DNA of 64,000 bases from Bifidobacterium callitrichidarum (GCF_003129905.1 NZ_QFFM01000014.1:1-64000), one strand, 5' to 3'. Shown: positions 28,539 to 37,368, numbered from the stretch's first letter. Notes: a model not told the origin generated them from the sequence alone. Program-made: numbers and translations.

Positions 28539-29018
28539 ATGAGCAAGAAGATTCTGGTGACGTATTTCTCCGCGACCGGTACCACGAAGGCGGTGGCGGA
28601 GCGTCTGGCGAAGGCGATCGGCGCTGATCTGACCGAGATCGAACCGGCCGAACCGTACACCGCGGCCGACGTGGACTGGCGTGATGCCGCAAGCCGCTCG
28701 TCCGTGGAACATGCGCACCGTGACATGCGTCCGGCGTTGGCCAAGCCGATTGATGTGAAGCCGTATGACGTGGTGTTCGTCGGCTACCCGCTGTGGTGGG
28801 AGACCGCGCCGCGCGTGGTGCGCACGTTCTTGGAAAACGAGGATTGGGCGGGCAAGACCATCGTGACGTTCGCTACATCCGGCTCCAGCACGCGCGGCGC
28901 CGACGGCGTGCAGCTGCACGATTCCGCGCCGGCAGCGCACTGGGTGAACGGTCGTCGTCTGGCCGCCAACATCAAGGAACCCGAACTCGCCAAGTGGGTC
29001 GCCGGACTCGGTTTGTAA
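28539..29018 (+). CDS. Flavodoxin
   Basis: 159-residue FMN protein. The N-terminal phosphate loop TYFSATGTTKAVAERLA is diagnostic. VGYPLWWETAPRVVRTFLE and TFATSGSSTRG shape the FMN site. This longer-loop type is common in Gram-positive anaerobes as an NAD(P)H-linked reductase component. AGAAAGG (28524-28530) sets the ATG. A cupin gene follows after 22 nt and is probably cotranscribed. Confidence 0.92.
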   Translation: MSKKILVTYFSATGTTKAVAERLAKAIGADLTEIEPAEPYTAADVDWRDAASRSSVEHAHRDMRPALAKPIDVKPYDVVFVGYPLWWETAPRVVRTFLENEDWAGKTIVTFATSGSSTRGADGVQLHDSAPAAHWVNGRRLAANIKEPELAKWVAGLGL

Positions 29019-29040
29019 CAAAGAAAGGACATAGACAGTC

Positions 29041-29439
29041 ATGGAAAATCCGAGCGTATTCCCGTTGGGCAAGCCGAACGACGCCTTCGCCCAGTATTTC
29101 GAAGGCCAAAGCTACCTGGCCCCGCTGGCCGGCGATGATCAGGTGAACGTGGCGAACGTGACCTTCGAGCCCGGTTGCACGAATCACTGGCACATCCACC
29201 ACGGCATCTGCCAGATTCTGCTGGCCGTGGGCGGCCGCGGTTACTACCAGATCGAAGGCCAGGAGCCGGTGGAGCTGAAGCCGGGCGAGGTGGCTTACAT
29301 CCCGCCGGACACTAAGCACTGGCATGGCGCCGCGCCGACCGAGGCGTTCGCCCATGTGGCCGTCATGCCGAAGAAGGAAGGTGCTTCCACCGAGTGGCTT
29401 GAACCGGTCGACGAGGAAGCCTACAGCAGGCTGGCGTGA
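29041..29439 (+). CDS. Single-domain cupin protein
   Basis: 132 residues forming one cupin barrel. The metal ligands show in motif 1 (GCTNHWHIHHG ... GGRGYYQIEG) and motif 2 (GEVAYIPPDTKHWHGA). The motif resembles small cupins often paired with flavodoxins, carboxymuconolactone decarboxylases or aldo-keto reductases in redox stress operons. It probably binds a metal and a small substrate; no reaction can be assigned. AAAGGAC lies 10 nt upstream. Confidence 0.88.
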   Translation: MENPSVFPLGKPNDAFAQYFEGQSYLAPLAGDDQVNVANVTFEPGCTNHWHIHHGICQILLAVGGRGYYQIEGQEPVELKPGEVAYIPPDTKHWHGAAPTEAFAHVAVMPKKEGASTEWLEPVDEEAYSRLA

Positions 29440-29523
29440 CGGCTCGGCTACCTACGTCGTTGGGGCGGTTGCAGCCCAATTCGACTAGCCTGGGCCGCTT
29501 TCGGTGGCGGAACGCCGCCTTAA

Positions 29524-29639
29524 GCCTCACTAAGTATGCGGGCGAACCAAGGTCTCGCATACATAGTGAGGCTTTGAACCCTAAAACCCTCACTATGTAT
29601 GCGGGTACTTCGTTGAGCCGCATACTTAGTGAGGGTTTT
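29524..29639. repeat. REPIN-like palindrome doublet, locus 1
   Basis: Two long hairpin units: 29524-29572 and 29583-29639. Each arm has the core CTCACTAWGTATGCG; the loops (GCGAACCAAGGTC and GTACTTCGTTGAG) are in opposite orientation, so the units are head to head. Flanking bases differ between units but pair within each (GC/GC; AAAAC/GTTTT). In both, the W position is mismatched. It sits between convergent genes (cupin and FetB-like permease). Confidence 0.85.
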
Positions 29640-29666
29640 GCATAATCCGTGGCCGTCTGATGCCCG

Positions 29667-30458
29667 CTACCGCATCTCCGGCGGCTTGTATTGGTCGTCC
29701 GCAGTGAAGCAGGTGCGGTAGACCATCGCCATGATGAGGCTGTCGGCCACCAGCGTCAGCGCGGCGATGGCCGCGAACACCACGAACTGGTATTTGGCGG
29801 CCTCAAGCGGGTCGCCGCCGGCGATCACCTGGCCGGCCATCATACCCGGAATCGTCACGATGCCGCAGGACGCCAGCGTGGCCGTGGTGGGCAGCAGGCC
29901 CAGTCGAATCGAGGAAACGATCGAAGGGCGGGCGGCTTCCCAGGCGGTGGATCCCAAGGCCAGGAGCGTGTCGATCTCGTCGCGGCGCTCGTTCATGCTC
30001 TCGTAGAACCGGCTCAGGCCCACGGCCAGCGCGGACACCGTATTGCCGAGCAGCATGCCGGTCAGAGGCACCACGAGTTGCGGCGCGTACCACGGGTGCG
30101 GGCGCACCACGAGTTCGGTGACCAGCGAGATCATGAGCAGCATCGTGATGGTCAGGCTCAGCAGCACCGGGCCGGCGAGGCCTTTCGGCACGCCTTTGGC
30201 GCGCGAAAGCGTGATCTGCACGGCGGCCACCAGCATCACCGCAATCACCGCGAACACCAGGAACACGTTGTTCGCGCGAATCACATAGCCGATGATGAAG
30301 CCCATCGCGCACAATTGCAGCAGCGCGCGGCATGCGGACCACAGCAGCGTCTTGCCGATGTTGATGCGCATAAGCTCGCTGATGCCGGCCGCGACGGCCA
30401 CCATGGCCAAAGCGACCAGCAGGCCCCAGATATCAATGTCGTATGCGTTACCGGTCAT
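29667..30458 (-). CDS. ABC transporter permease, FetB/YbbM family
   Basis: 263 residues, seven expected helices, UPF0014 family. Signatures include VVPLTGMLLGNTVSALAVGLSRF, ESMNERRDEIDTLLALGST and ATLASCGIVTIPGMMAGQVI. E. coli FetAB exports iron and protects against oxidative stress, so metal export is the likely role. The ATP-binding partner lies just upstream on the same strand (88 nt). Confidence 0.88.
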   Translation of the reverse strand: MTGNAYDIDIWGLLVALAMVAVAAGISELMRINIGKTLLWSACRALLQLCAMGFIIGYVIRANNVFLVFAVIAVMLVAAVQITLSRAKGVPKGLAGPVLLSLTITMLLMISLVTELVVRPHPWYAPQLVVPLTGMLLGNTVSALAVGLSRFYESMNERRDEIDTLLALGSTAWEAARPSIVSSIRLGLLPTTATLASCGIVTIPGMMAGQVIAGGDPLEAAKYQFVVFAAIAALTLVADSLIMAMVYRTCFTADDQYKPPEMR

Positions 30459-30546
30459 GTCTAATGCTTTCCTTCATTTTCACGATTCATTCCCCTCAGG
30501 CCGCGTGGCGGACGGTTCTCCTCAGGGAGGGGCGCCAATAGTGAAG

Positions 30547-31380
30547 TCACGCTTGCTTGCCAGCTTGTTCGCTTAAGATTCCGTTGGCCAAGGTCACGAT
30601 TCGGAAGGCACGGCCATCCGGCGGGCGGTGGCGGATGCGGATGATTGCCATGCCCCCGGACGCTGCGGCGGCCATGATATCCGCCACTTTTTCGGCATTC
30701 TCGTCGTCCAAGCCGGCATCCACCTCATCCGCCAGCAGCACCTTCGGCTCGGTCAGGAGTGTACGCGCCAAGGAGACGCGCGCCGCTTGGCCGCCGGACA
30801 GGTCATGCGGCGGACGGTCGAGGTCGATGTCCTCGCATCCCATCGCATCCAGCGTCATGCGGATCTTCTGATCGGTGAGCAGCTTGCGCGCCTGCTGATC
30901 ATTGTTGCGGAACAGTGCCACGAACCTGCGCCCCAGGCCGACTTTGCCGATACGGTGCGGGGCGGCGGTATCAGCGGCCGTGGTGGCTCCGGCGGCAGTG
31001 GCGGCGCCGTCCTGACTGTCGCCTTCGACGGCACCCGCGCGAATCGCCAGCGTAAACGGCAGGCGAATCGCTTCGGCCACCGTCTCGCCCGGCAGAATCG
31101 GCTTTTGCGGCAGATACGCCACCTCATGCCGCCACTGCTGCGGCGTGAACTTGCCGGAATCATGCCCATCCAGTGCGAACGAACCGGTTGTATGCGGGTT
31201 CAGTCGTGCGAACGCTGTCAGCAGACTGCTTTTACCGGAACCGGACGGTCCGACCAGATCCACGATCTCGCCGGGGGCAATCGCAAATTCAAGATTCTCG
31301 AAAATCGTGCGGCGCTCACCCTGCGCCGGTACGATGCACGTCACCCCGTTCGCGGTGAATACCTTTTCCGTATTGCTCAT
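30547..31380 (-). CDS. ABC transporter ATP-binding protein, FetA type
   Basis: 277 residues. Walker A GPSGSGKSSLL, Q-loop AYLPQKP, signature LSGGQAARVSLAR and Walker B VLLADEVDAGLD are intact; the Walker B glutamate is shown as DEVD. An Ala/Thr-rich insert of about 45 residues (near 120-165) separates Q-loop and signature, longer than in E. coli FetA. The H-loop region is unusual (IIRIRHRPP). ATG at 31380. It pairs with the FetB-like permease. Confidence 0.85.
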   Translation of the reverse strand: MSNTEKVFTANGVTCIVPAQGERRTIFENLEFAIAPGEIVDLVGPSGSGKSSLLTAFARLNPHTTGSFALDGHDSGKFTPQQWRHEVAYLPQKPILPGETVAEAIRLPFTLAIRAGAVEGDSQDGAATAAGATTAADTAAPHRIGKVGLGRRFVALFRNNDQQARKLLTDQKIRMTLDAMGCEDIDLDRPPHDLSGGQAARVSLARTLLTEPKVLLADEVDAGLDDENAEKVADIMAAAASGGMAIIRIRHRPPDGRAFRIVTLANGILSEQAGKQA

Positions 31381-31496
31381 ATTGGGCACGTTACTTCGAC
31401 GGTGGCATCGCGCCAACGTCCGCGCGTTTCTTAGCGGACTCTTAGATGCTTGGCGGTCTGATATAACCGTAGGAAAAGGCTTGACGCTTGGGCTGA

Positions 31497-31546
31497 GCTC
31501 CCCTCAGTCTGTGGAAGCAGACGGCTCCCCTTAGCGGGGAGCCAGC
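31497..31546. repeat. Dispersed GAGGGGAGCTG-type repeat, locus c
   Basis: AGCTCCCCTCAGTCTGTGGA...AGACGGCTCCCCTTAGCGGGGAGCC. It contains a CTGTGGAAGCAG hairpin core and a second GCTCCCC/GGGGAGC stem. It lies between the FetA gene and the response regulator, 40 nt upstream of the latter, and could act as a leader structure. Confidence 0.65.
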
Positions 31547-31586
31547 ACGCGGGGCTCGGTGATGGTATTACTGCAAAGGTATGCGG

Positions 31587-32291
31587 ATGATGACGGCGAA
31601 CGAATACGCGACTGATCCGGAACGGCTACTGCTGCCGGCGGTGCTGTTCATCGAGGACGACCCGAATCTGGGATCGATGACCGCGGAAATGCTTGGGCTG
31701 GACTACCGCATCGATTGGGTCATGACGATCGCCGATGCGCGTGGCAAGCTGACCGACGGCACCTATGACGCGCTGATTGTGGACCGCCGCCTGCCGGACG
31801 GTGATGGATTGGACCTGATCCGCGGCCTGCGTGCGGCCGGGGTCGCCACGCCTGCCTTGATGCTGACCGCGCTCGCCGAGGTGGACGATATCGTGGATGG
31901 TCTGGACGCGGGTGCCAACGACTACCTCACCAAACCGTTCCATGTGGTGGAGCTCGAGGCCCGGCTCCGTGCGCTGCTCCGTGGCTTCCACGCCCAGGCG
32001 GCGAGCATCATGATCGGCGACTGGCTCCTGAAGCCCGACTCCAATATCATCGAGGACCCGGACGGGCGGGCCGTGCCGCTGACCGACGTGGAATCGAAGC
32101 TGCTGGCCACGCTTGCCGCCGCGCCCGACCATGTGTTCAGCCGCGAGGAACTGCTGAAAAACGCTTTTTCGACCGGAAGCGACATCGGCGCCGTGGACGT
32201 GTACGTGTCGTATGTGCGCGGTAAAACCACGCGCGGCATCATCGCCACCGTGCGCGGCAAGGGGTATCGGATCGGGCGGCCGCAGGATTAG
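31587..32291 (+). CDS. OmpR/PhoB-family response regulator
   Basis: 234 residues. The receiver domain has acidic pair Asp24-Asp25, phosphoacceptor Asp66 (ALIVDRRLPDGDG) and a conserved Lys in LTKPFH. The C-terminal winged helix ends in RGKGYRIG. AAAGG (31575-31579) is 7 nt before ATG 31587; ATG 31581 is too close. The partner kinase follows at 32473. Confidence 0.9.
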   Translation: MMTANEYATDPERLLLPAVLFIEDDPNLGSMTAEMLGLDYRIDWVMTIADARGKLTDGTYDALIVDRRLPDGDGLDLIRGLRAAGVATPALMLTALAEVDDIVDGLDAGANDYLTKPFHVVELEARLRALLRGFHAQAASIMIGDWLLKPDSNIIEDPDGRAVPLTDVESKLLATLAAAPDHVFSREELLKNAFSTGSDIGAVDVYVSYVRGKTTRGIIATVRGKGYRIGRPQD

Positions 32292-32472
32292 ACGGCGGGC
32301 TTTCCGGCCGCTTCCGTCCGGAAAGCGCCGGCCTGGTCGACCAGGAAGACTTGGCCGGGAAGTCATTCGATGAGGCGCCGGTCAACAGGAAATGGACGTG
32401 GTGACAAGCCCGCGAATCATTCGTCGGTTATTCGTCAGTCATCCATTAGTCATTCAGAAGGGAGTGTGGAAC

Positions 32473-33483
32473 ATGACGAGCAGCAAACAAACGCAGCGCA
32501 AATATAGCCATCATGTCGGCAGCGTCGCCGGTTTGATCAGCCTGCGTATGACCATTGCGATGACCGTCATCACCGTGGTGGGTGGGCTCATATTCGTGGC
32601 CGGCGTGCTGCTCGGCTCGCGCCATGAGTTCACCGAGCGCGGGCTCGACCCGAATGCCATGTCTGTCACCGAGCAATTCGGCTCGGGCATGATGGTCATC
32701 GACACCAGAAAGGCCGTGGGATTCACCGTGCTGTTCGTGCTCGGTGTCATCGCGGCGGTGGCGCTTCTCGGACGATACTATTCGCGCAAGGAGGTCGCGC
32801 CGCTGGAGCACGCCTTCGAACTGCAGAAGGACTTCGTGGCAGACGCCAGTCACGAGCTCAAGACGCCGTTGGCGGTGATTTCCACGCGCATCGACCTGAT
32901 TGAATTCCGTCGCACACACGGTCAGCCCATCGACGGCGCCATCGCCGATCTGCGCGGCGATGTGGATCGTATGGACGCCATCATCACCGATCTGCTGGTG
33001 GCCGCGCGCGGCGCTGTAGACGCCGAACCGGTGGCGCTCGCCGAGGTCATCAGCCAGTCCGTGGACTCGGTCAGGCCTCTGGCGGACAAGCGCAACGTGG
33101 GCCTGAACACCCATATCGATGGTGATCCATCGCATTTCGTGGTGCGTGGCAATGCCGTGGGGCTTTCGCGTTGCCTGGTGGCGGTGCTCGACAACGCCAT
33201 CGCGCATTCGCCGACAGATTCCGCGGTCACGGTCTCGCTTGGTTACCATCATCACGGCGATGTGGCCATCCGTGTCGCCGATTGTGGCAGCGGCATCGGC
33301 TCGGATCCGGAGAGACTGTTCCGCAGGTTCGCGCGCGACGATGACGGCACCGAACATCAGGGCTACGGGCTGGGACTGGCTTTGGCCCGCGACGTGGCCA
33401 GCCGATACGGCGGTACGTTGAGTGTGGAGTCCACGTCATCCTCCGGCACCACGATGCTGATCACGCTGCCGCTGGCCTCATAG
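32473..33483 (+). CDS. Membrane sensor histidine kinase
   Basis: 336 residues. Two membrane helices (about 25-48 and 80-100) bracket a short extracellular loop of about 30 residues, so it likely senses the membrane or a partner protein. The phosphorylated His127 lies in DASHELKTPLAV. The ATPase domain has N (LDNAIAH), G1 (DCGSGIG) and G2 (GYGLGLALA) boxes. AAGGGAG 8 nt upstream picks this ATG. It forms a two-component pair with the preceding regulator. The FetAB-like genes are divergent and may be a target. Confidence 0.9.
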   Translation: MTSSKQTQRKYSHHVGSVAGLISLRMTIAMTVITVVGGLIFVAGVLLGSRHEFTERGLDPNAMSVTEQFGSGMMVIDTRKAVGFTVLFVLGVIAAVALLGRYYSRKEVAPLEHAFELQKDFVADASHELKTPLAVISTRIDLIEFRRTHGQPIDGAIADLRGDVDRMDAIITDLLVAARGAVDAEPVALAEVISQSVDSVRPLADKRNVGLNTHIDGDPSHFVVRGNAVGLSRCLVAVLDNAIAHSPTDSAVTVSLGYHHHGDVAIRVADCGSGIGSDPERLFRRFARDDDGTEHQGYGLGLALARDVASRYGGTLSVESTSSSGTTMLITLPLAS

Positions 33484-33489
33484 CGTCCG

Positions 33490-34380
33490 TCAGATCGCGG
33501 CAAGCTCCCGAATACGTTCGATGAACGCGGCGACGGCGGGGGAGGGGGCGCGCGGATACAGCAGGCCGTAGGACAGGCCGACCGGTTCGGGCCAATCCAC
33601 CGGCACGTTCACCAATTGCGGATGCACGTCCGCCCAGAGGGACTTGGAAATGAGCAGATCGCCGGCCTGCGCGCATTCGTTGAACGTGTCGAGGCCGTAG
33701 TGATCGATGTCGATGAGTTCGATGTCGGCATGCTGGGAAAGCAGCCTGCGGGCGGTCTCGTCGCCGCCATGATGCTGGGCGATGATATGGATTCGTGTGC
33801 CTGCCAGATCGTCCAACGTGATTCGCGGCAGGCGAGCGAGCGGTTGCTCGCGCGGCACGGCAAGGCACAGCGGCTCATGGTCGAGCACCAAAGTGCCGCA
33901 ATAGCGGCTCCAGTAGTCGGCGTCGAACGCGGTGGACACCATGTCGATGTCCTGTCCCAGATGGGCGATGATGCTGTTGATGGTCGTGGTGTCGTCCGCG
34001 AGGGAGACCAGTTCCAGGCGAATCTCAGGATGCTTGCCGGCGTCCTTCTGCCAGAGGTCGAGAATGCGCCGGCCGGAGCGCAGCACGGAGACGCCGAGGC
34101 GCACGGGTGCGGCGTCCGAGGCGGAGCGGCGTTGCGTGCGGTCGATGATTTCCCTGCATTGATGCATGATGCCGCGCGCGTCGGCGACGAAATCGCGCCC
34201 CTGCGGCGTGAGCTCCACGCCGTTGCGGGAACGGCTGAACAGTTTCAGCCCGTATTCCTTTTCGAACGTATTGATTTGCTTGGCCAGGGCCGGCGTCGAG
34301 ATATGCAGTTCGCGTCCGGCGTGGGCGAAGCTGCCGGTGTCCGCCGCCGCGATCACCGCGTCCAGTCGCTTGTCATACAT
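33490..34380 (-). CDS. LysR-family regulator
   Basis: 296 residues. N-terminal helix-turn-helix (residues 3-62: AVIAAADTGSFAHAGRELHI, STPALAKQINTFEKEYGLKL) and a two-lobed effector domain. It is most like the LysR proteins that sit next to transporters in bifidobacteria and lactobacilli. ATG 34380; divergent from the MFS gene at 34671, which it probably controls. It ends 7 nt from the convergent kinase gene. Confidence 0.88.
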   Translation of the reverse strand: MYDKRLDAVIAAADTGSFAHAGRELHISTPALAKQINTFEKEYGLKLFSRSRNGVELTPQGRDFVADARGIMHQCREIIDRTQRRSASDAAPVRLGVSVLRSGRRILDLWQKDAGKHPEIRLELVSLADDTTTINSIIAHLGQDIDMVSTAFDADYWSRYCGTLVLDHEPLCLAVPREQPLARLPRITLDDLAGTRIHIIAQHHGGDETARRLLSQHADIELIDIDHYGLDTFNECAQAGDLLISKSLWADVHPQLVNVPVDWPEPVGLSYGLLYPRAPSPAVAAFIERIRELAAI

Positions 34381-34670
34381 GGTGTGACCTAGCCCTTTCT
34401 TGCTATGCCCCCTCAGCGAGGGGATCCAGAATCGTGGTGTTCCACCTTCTCCGAGCCGAGGGTCGCCGAGGAGGAGTGGTTCGTTTCCCGTCTGTTCTGG
34501 CGCCCCTCTCTGAGGGGAGCTGTCAGTCGAAGACTGACTGAGGGGAGCTTCCATAAACTAATAGTTCACAACCCATAAACCACAATCACTCACAAACCCA
34601 TATCTTCCAACACTTCCCAAGCGTACAGTATCTCACGCAGTAACCAAAAGTATACATATGAAGGATACCA
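34381..34670. promoter_or_regulatory. Divergent LysR/MFS intergenic region with repeat locus d
   Basis: Contains a dispersed-repeat copy at 34502-34551 (CCCCTCTCTGAGGGGAGCTG then TCAGTCGAAGACTGACTGAGGGG, with perfect CAGTC/GACTG stem) and a degenerate piece around 34410-34425. The A/T-rich part 34555-34660 should hold the rightward promoter. No gene is seen. Confidence 0.55.
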
Positions 34671-36050
34671 GTGAGTTCAGTATCGAAGTATTCCGCAAAC
34701 CTCGCCACAGCCGCGGCGGCCATCGCCTCGTTCCTGGCCGGCATGGACGTGCTCATCGTCAACGTGGCGCTGCCCACCATCGCCGCCGACCTCGGCGGGA
34801 ACATGGCCGTGCAGCAGTGGGTGGTGGATGGCTACACGCTCCTGTTCGCGGCCCTGCTACTGCTCGCCGGCAGTCTCGCGGACCAGTTCGGCGCCAAACG
34901 CATCTTCCTCATCGGCGCGGCCCTGTTCGGCGCCGCTTCGCTGTTCTGCTCGTTCGCATGGTCGATGATGGCCTTGGTCGCCGGACGCTGTGTGCTTGGC
35001 GTCGCCTCGGCGCTGCTGCTGCCGGCGTCGATGTCGCTGATCAATGAGGCCAGTCCGAACCCGCGATATCGCGCATGGGCGTTGGCGCTCTGGGGTGCGG
35101 GCGGTGCCTCGGCTTCCGCGGTCGGGCCATTGCTCGGCGGATTGCTGACGCCGATCCACTGGAGTCTGGTGTTCGCCATCAACGTGCCGTTCTGCCTGGC
35201 CATTCTGGCGGTCGCCCCGCATATTGCGCCTTCGCCGCAACGGTCCACCCGATTCGATTGGATCGGTCAGATTCTGGCGTTGATCGGATTGAGTGCCTTG
35301 GTCGCCGGCATTATCCAGGTCGGCTCCGCAGGATTCTCCGCGCCCTCAACGCTGACGCTGCTGGTCGCCGGCATAGTGGCGCTCGCGATGTTCGTGTATT
35401 CGCAGACCAAGGTCTCTTCCCCGATGATGCCGCTCGGCCTGTTCCGTGTGCGCGGCATGCAGGTGGCGTTGCAGATCGGATTCATCATGATCTTCAACTG
35501 GTACGGCATGGTGTTCATCTGCACGATGTTCCTGCAGAACGAGTTGCATATGAACCCGTTCGCGGCTGGCCTGGTGTTCGTGCCGTCCGCATTCGTGACC
35601 ATTGTCGGCAACCTGATGGGAGGGCGCATCGTCACTGCGCGCGGCTCGAAGTTCTCGATCACGTTGGGCCTGGCCATCATGATCGCCGGATTCCTGTTCG
35701 AATTCCTGTGCGCCCGGCCGATTCCGGTGTGGGTGATCGCCACGGGCCTGAGTGTGGTCGGATTCGGCGCGGCCATCACCACGCCGGCGGCTGCGGGAGT
35801 GGTTCTGAAAAGCGTGAGCGCCTCGCAGGCCGGCATCGCTTCCGCCATGTTCAACACGTTCCGCCAGGTCGGCGGCGCGATCGGCGTGGCGGTGTTCGGC
35901 GTGATCGCCACATTCCTGCCCTCGTTGGATCTGGCATTGCGCGCGGTGTTCCTCGCATCCGCGCTACTGCTCGCGTACGTACTGGCATTCGAATTCCTGC
36001 GTTGGAAGGATGCTCCCATGACTGCCGCCACCGCCGAATCGGTGGCATAA
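34671..36050 (+). CDS. MFS drug-efflux transporter, EmrB/QacA (DHA2) family
   Basis: 459 residues, probably fourteen helices. DVLIVNVALPTIAADLG and the motif GSLADQFGAKRIFLIG, then GLGP-like motif C in ALWGAGGASASAVGPLLGGLL, mark a proton-coupled multidrug exporter. The start is GTG at 34671, with AAGGA (34661-34665) 5 nt upstream. It is divergent from a LysR regulator. Confidence 0.9.
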   Translation: MSSVSKYSANLATAAAAIASFLAGMDVLIVNVALPTIAADLGGNMAVQQWVVDGYTLLFAALLLLAGSLADQFGAKRIFLIGAALFGAASLFCSFAWSMMALVAGRCVLGVASALLLPASMSLINEASPNPRYRAWALALWGAGGASASAVGPLLGGLLTPIHWSLVFAINVPFCLAILAVAPHIAPSPQRSTRFDWIGQILALIGLSALVAGIIQVGSAGFSAPSTLTLLVAGIVALAMFVYSQTKVSSPMMPLGLFRVRGMQVALQIGFIMIFNWYGMVFICTMFLQNELHMNPFAAGLVFVPSAFVTIVGNLMGGRIVTARGSKFSITLGLAIMIAGFLFEFLCARPIPVWVIATGLSVVGFGAAITTPAAAGVVLKSVSASQAGIASAMFNTFRQVGGAIGVAVFGVIATFLPSLDLALRAVFLASALLLAYVLAFEFLRWKDAPMTAATAESVA

Positions 36051-36085
36051 TCGGGAACTGGACCGAATCACCGATGATGGGATGA

Positions 36086-36473
36086 ATGGAGATGGCGACG
36101 ATGGCACAGGAGCATGAGGGCGCGGCGGCACTGAACGTGAAGAGCGCGAACGATATCAAGGTGATTGCCAATGTGGGCACGGGCACGATGGGGCATGCCA
36201 TTGCGTTGCAATTCGCGCTCGCCGGCTACCAGACGCGCTTGGTGGGCCGTAGCGAGGCCTCGCTTGACCGTGGTATGGCCCGCATTCGGTCGGATGCGGA
36301 GACGTTCGCCGGTGCCGGACTGCTACGTGCGGGCGAATCCGTGGATGATGTGCTGGCCCGCATCACGCCGGTCGTCGGCTATGAGCAGGGTGTGGCCGAT
36401 GCCGATTTCGTCATCGAATCGGTGGCGGAAAACCGGGGAGTCAAGCAGGACGTGTGGCGCGAAATCGCCCGGT
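36086..36473 (+). pseudogene. 3-hydroxyacyl-CoA dehydrogenase, 5' fragment cut by the prophage
   Basis: Encodes the NAD-binding half (about 129 residues) of a 3-hydroxybutyryl-CoA-dehydrogenase-like protein: VIANVGTGTMGHAIALQFA and VADADFVIESVAENRGVKQ. After ...VWREIAR the frame enters prophage DNA and stops at 36556 with an unrelated tail. The matching second half starts at 53730. Joining at the shared CGGT gives ...WREIAR-FAPKDAIFATNTSG..., an uninterrupted family-typical sequence. In this lysogen the enzyme is inactive. Confidence 0.9.
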
Positions 36474-36812
36474 CCTGGGTGCTAGACCTTCTTGAAAGAC
36501 TTTCATACCGCCGTCACCGGAATCGCCGGGGCGGCGGTTGTTTGTATAACCCATAAGTTCGGGCGTGGTCAGATTCGGGTTAAGCAACGTTGCAACGTCG
36601 GTCCCCAGAAAGTCGGCGGCGGCCTGAGTCTCGTTGATTGTCCAAGTAATCTCGCTGCGAAGTTTCTTGGACACTGTTTGTGGCGCAATGCCAAGTGCGT
36701 GCGCTAAATCTTTCTTTTGGATATGGCGGGCGTTGACCATTAAGTTAACGTTCATTGCCACGATATCTTGTGCTTTTGCCCTTGCGGCTGGCTGTGTCAT
36801 TGTTGCTGTCAT
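36441..36812 (-). CDS. Phage immunity repressor whose 3' end spans attL (prophage form)
   Basis: 123 residues. A HTH_3/Cro-C1 domain lies about residues 35-90 (RHIQKKDLAHALGIAPQTVS, then FLGTDVATLL). The first 114 codons are phage DNA; the final nine (GRFRATRPA) are read antisense from the host dehydrogenase gene. In the excised phage the same frame instead runs through attP to 53614 and gains a 38-residue tail ending ALFKLAA. No ribosome site is visible, but TATTAT (36824-36819) ends 6 nt before ATG 36812, suggesting a leaderless mRNA. A TTG at 36827 is an alternative start. It is divergent from the Cro-like gene. Confidence 0.85.
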   Translation of the reverse strand: MTATMTQPAARAKAQDIVAMNVNLMVNARHIQKKDLAHALGIAPQTVSKKLRSEITWTINETQAAADFLGTDVATLLNPNLTTPELMGYTNNRRPGDSGDGGMKVFQEGLAPRTGRFRATRPA

Positions 36813-36892
36813 AGCTACATAATACAACGACGTTTTACTTCTCTCGGCGTGTTGTGTTGATACACTCGATATTTATGTGATAACACTATCGT
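36813..36892. promoter_or_regulatory. Repressor/Cro divergent promoter-operator region
   Basis: About 80 AT-rich bases between divergent regulators. Candidate operators: GTGT-TGAT-ACAC (36854-36865), GTG-ATAA-CAC (36877-36886) and ACAC-TATC-GTGT (36883-36894). A leftward -10 TATTAT is at 36824-36819. The rightward promoter is less clear; TTGATA at 36857-36862 may be a -35. Confidence 0.55.
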
Positions 36893-37138
36893 GTGGTTTT
36901 ACTTCAGTCGTCAAAAGATACGTCAGAGAGGTTGTGGAATCTCATGCGCCAATGCTGTGTCACTCAAAGGGACACGGCTAGCGCTATTGGCATTTCACCT
37001 CAGCTGCTCGGCAACAAATTGCACGGCCGCGCTAACTACACGCTGCGCGACCTGAGCCGGTTGGCAGATTACTTCGACGTGTCAATTGACTATCTGACTG
37101 GTCGTTCTGACATTAAGCAGCCAATGGAGGTGAAGTGA
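36893..37138 (+). CDS. Cro-like phage regulator
   Basis: 81 residues with a clear HTH_3 domain (residues about 10-68: LWNLMRQCCVTQRDTASAIG, SPQLLGNKLHGRANYTLRD, YFDVSIDYLTGRSD). The GTG start overlaps a candidate operator; no ribosome site is visible. It is divergent from the repressor and heads the rightward early genes, the position of cro in integration-dependent immunity phages. Confidence 0.8.
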   Translation: MVLLQSSKDTSERLWNLMRQCCVTQRDTASAIGISPQLLGNKLHGRANYTLRDLSRLADYFDVSIDYLTGRSDIKQPMEVK

Positions 37139-37368
37139 TGGAGATTGCGAATGAGCTAGATCTGTTGCCGAACGATATCGCCGTGTATGAGGACCATGGC
37201 GTCCCGCGCGCGTTCCGCGTGCTGTGCTGGACCGTCACGACCCCGGTTCAACCGGTGCTGTCGTGCGGCATGCCGGGGGAGCGTCGCGGGGCTAATGCCT
37301 ATGACGTTCTCACGCCCGGCGAAATGGCGTTCGTCGGCGGTATCCGTCGCGGGGAGGCTCGGGACTGA
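37138..37368 (+). CDS. Small phage early protein of unknown function
   Basis: 76 residues from ATG 37138, which overlaps the Cro stop by one base and has GGAGG 7 nt upstream. No domain is recognised. It shares the tight TGATG coupling of the early operon. Confidence 0.6.
   Translation: MEIANELDLLPNDIAVYEDHGVPRAFRVLCWTVTTPVQPVLSCGMPGERRGANAYDVLTPGEMAFVGGIRRGEARD

Noticed and set aside
29524-29639. Ordinary transcription terminators for the convergent genes
   Set aside because: No U-tract follows either stem, and the same doublets occur at two other loci with conserved loop orientation.
36441-36827. Treating the repressor C-terminus as a normal gene end
   Set aside because: The last nine codons are host DNA read antisense, so the end is created by integration and is not the native phage end.
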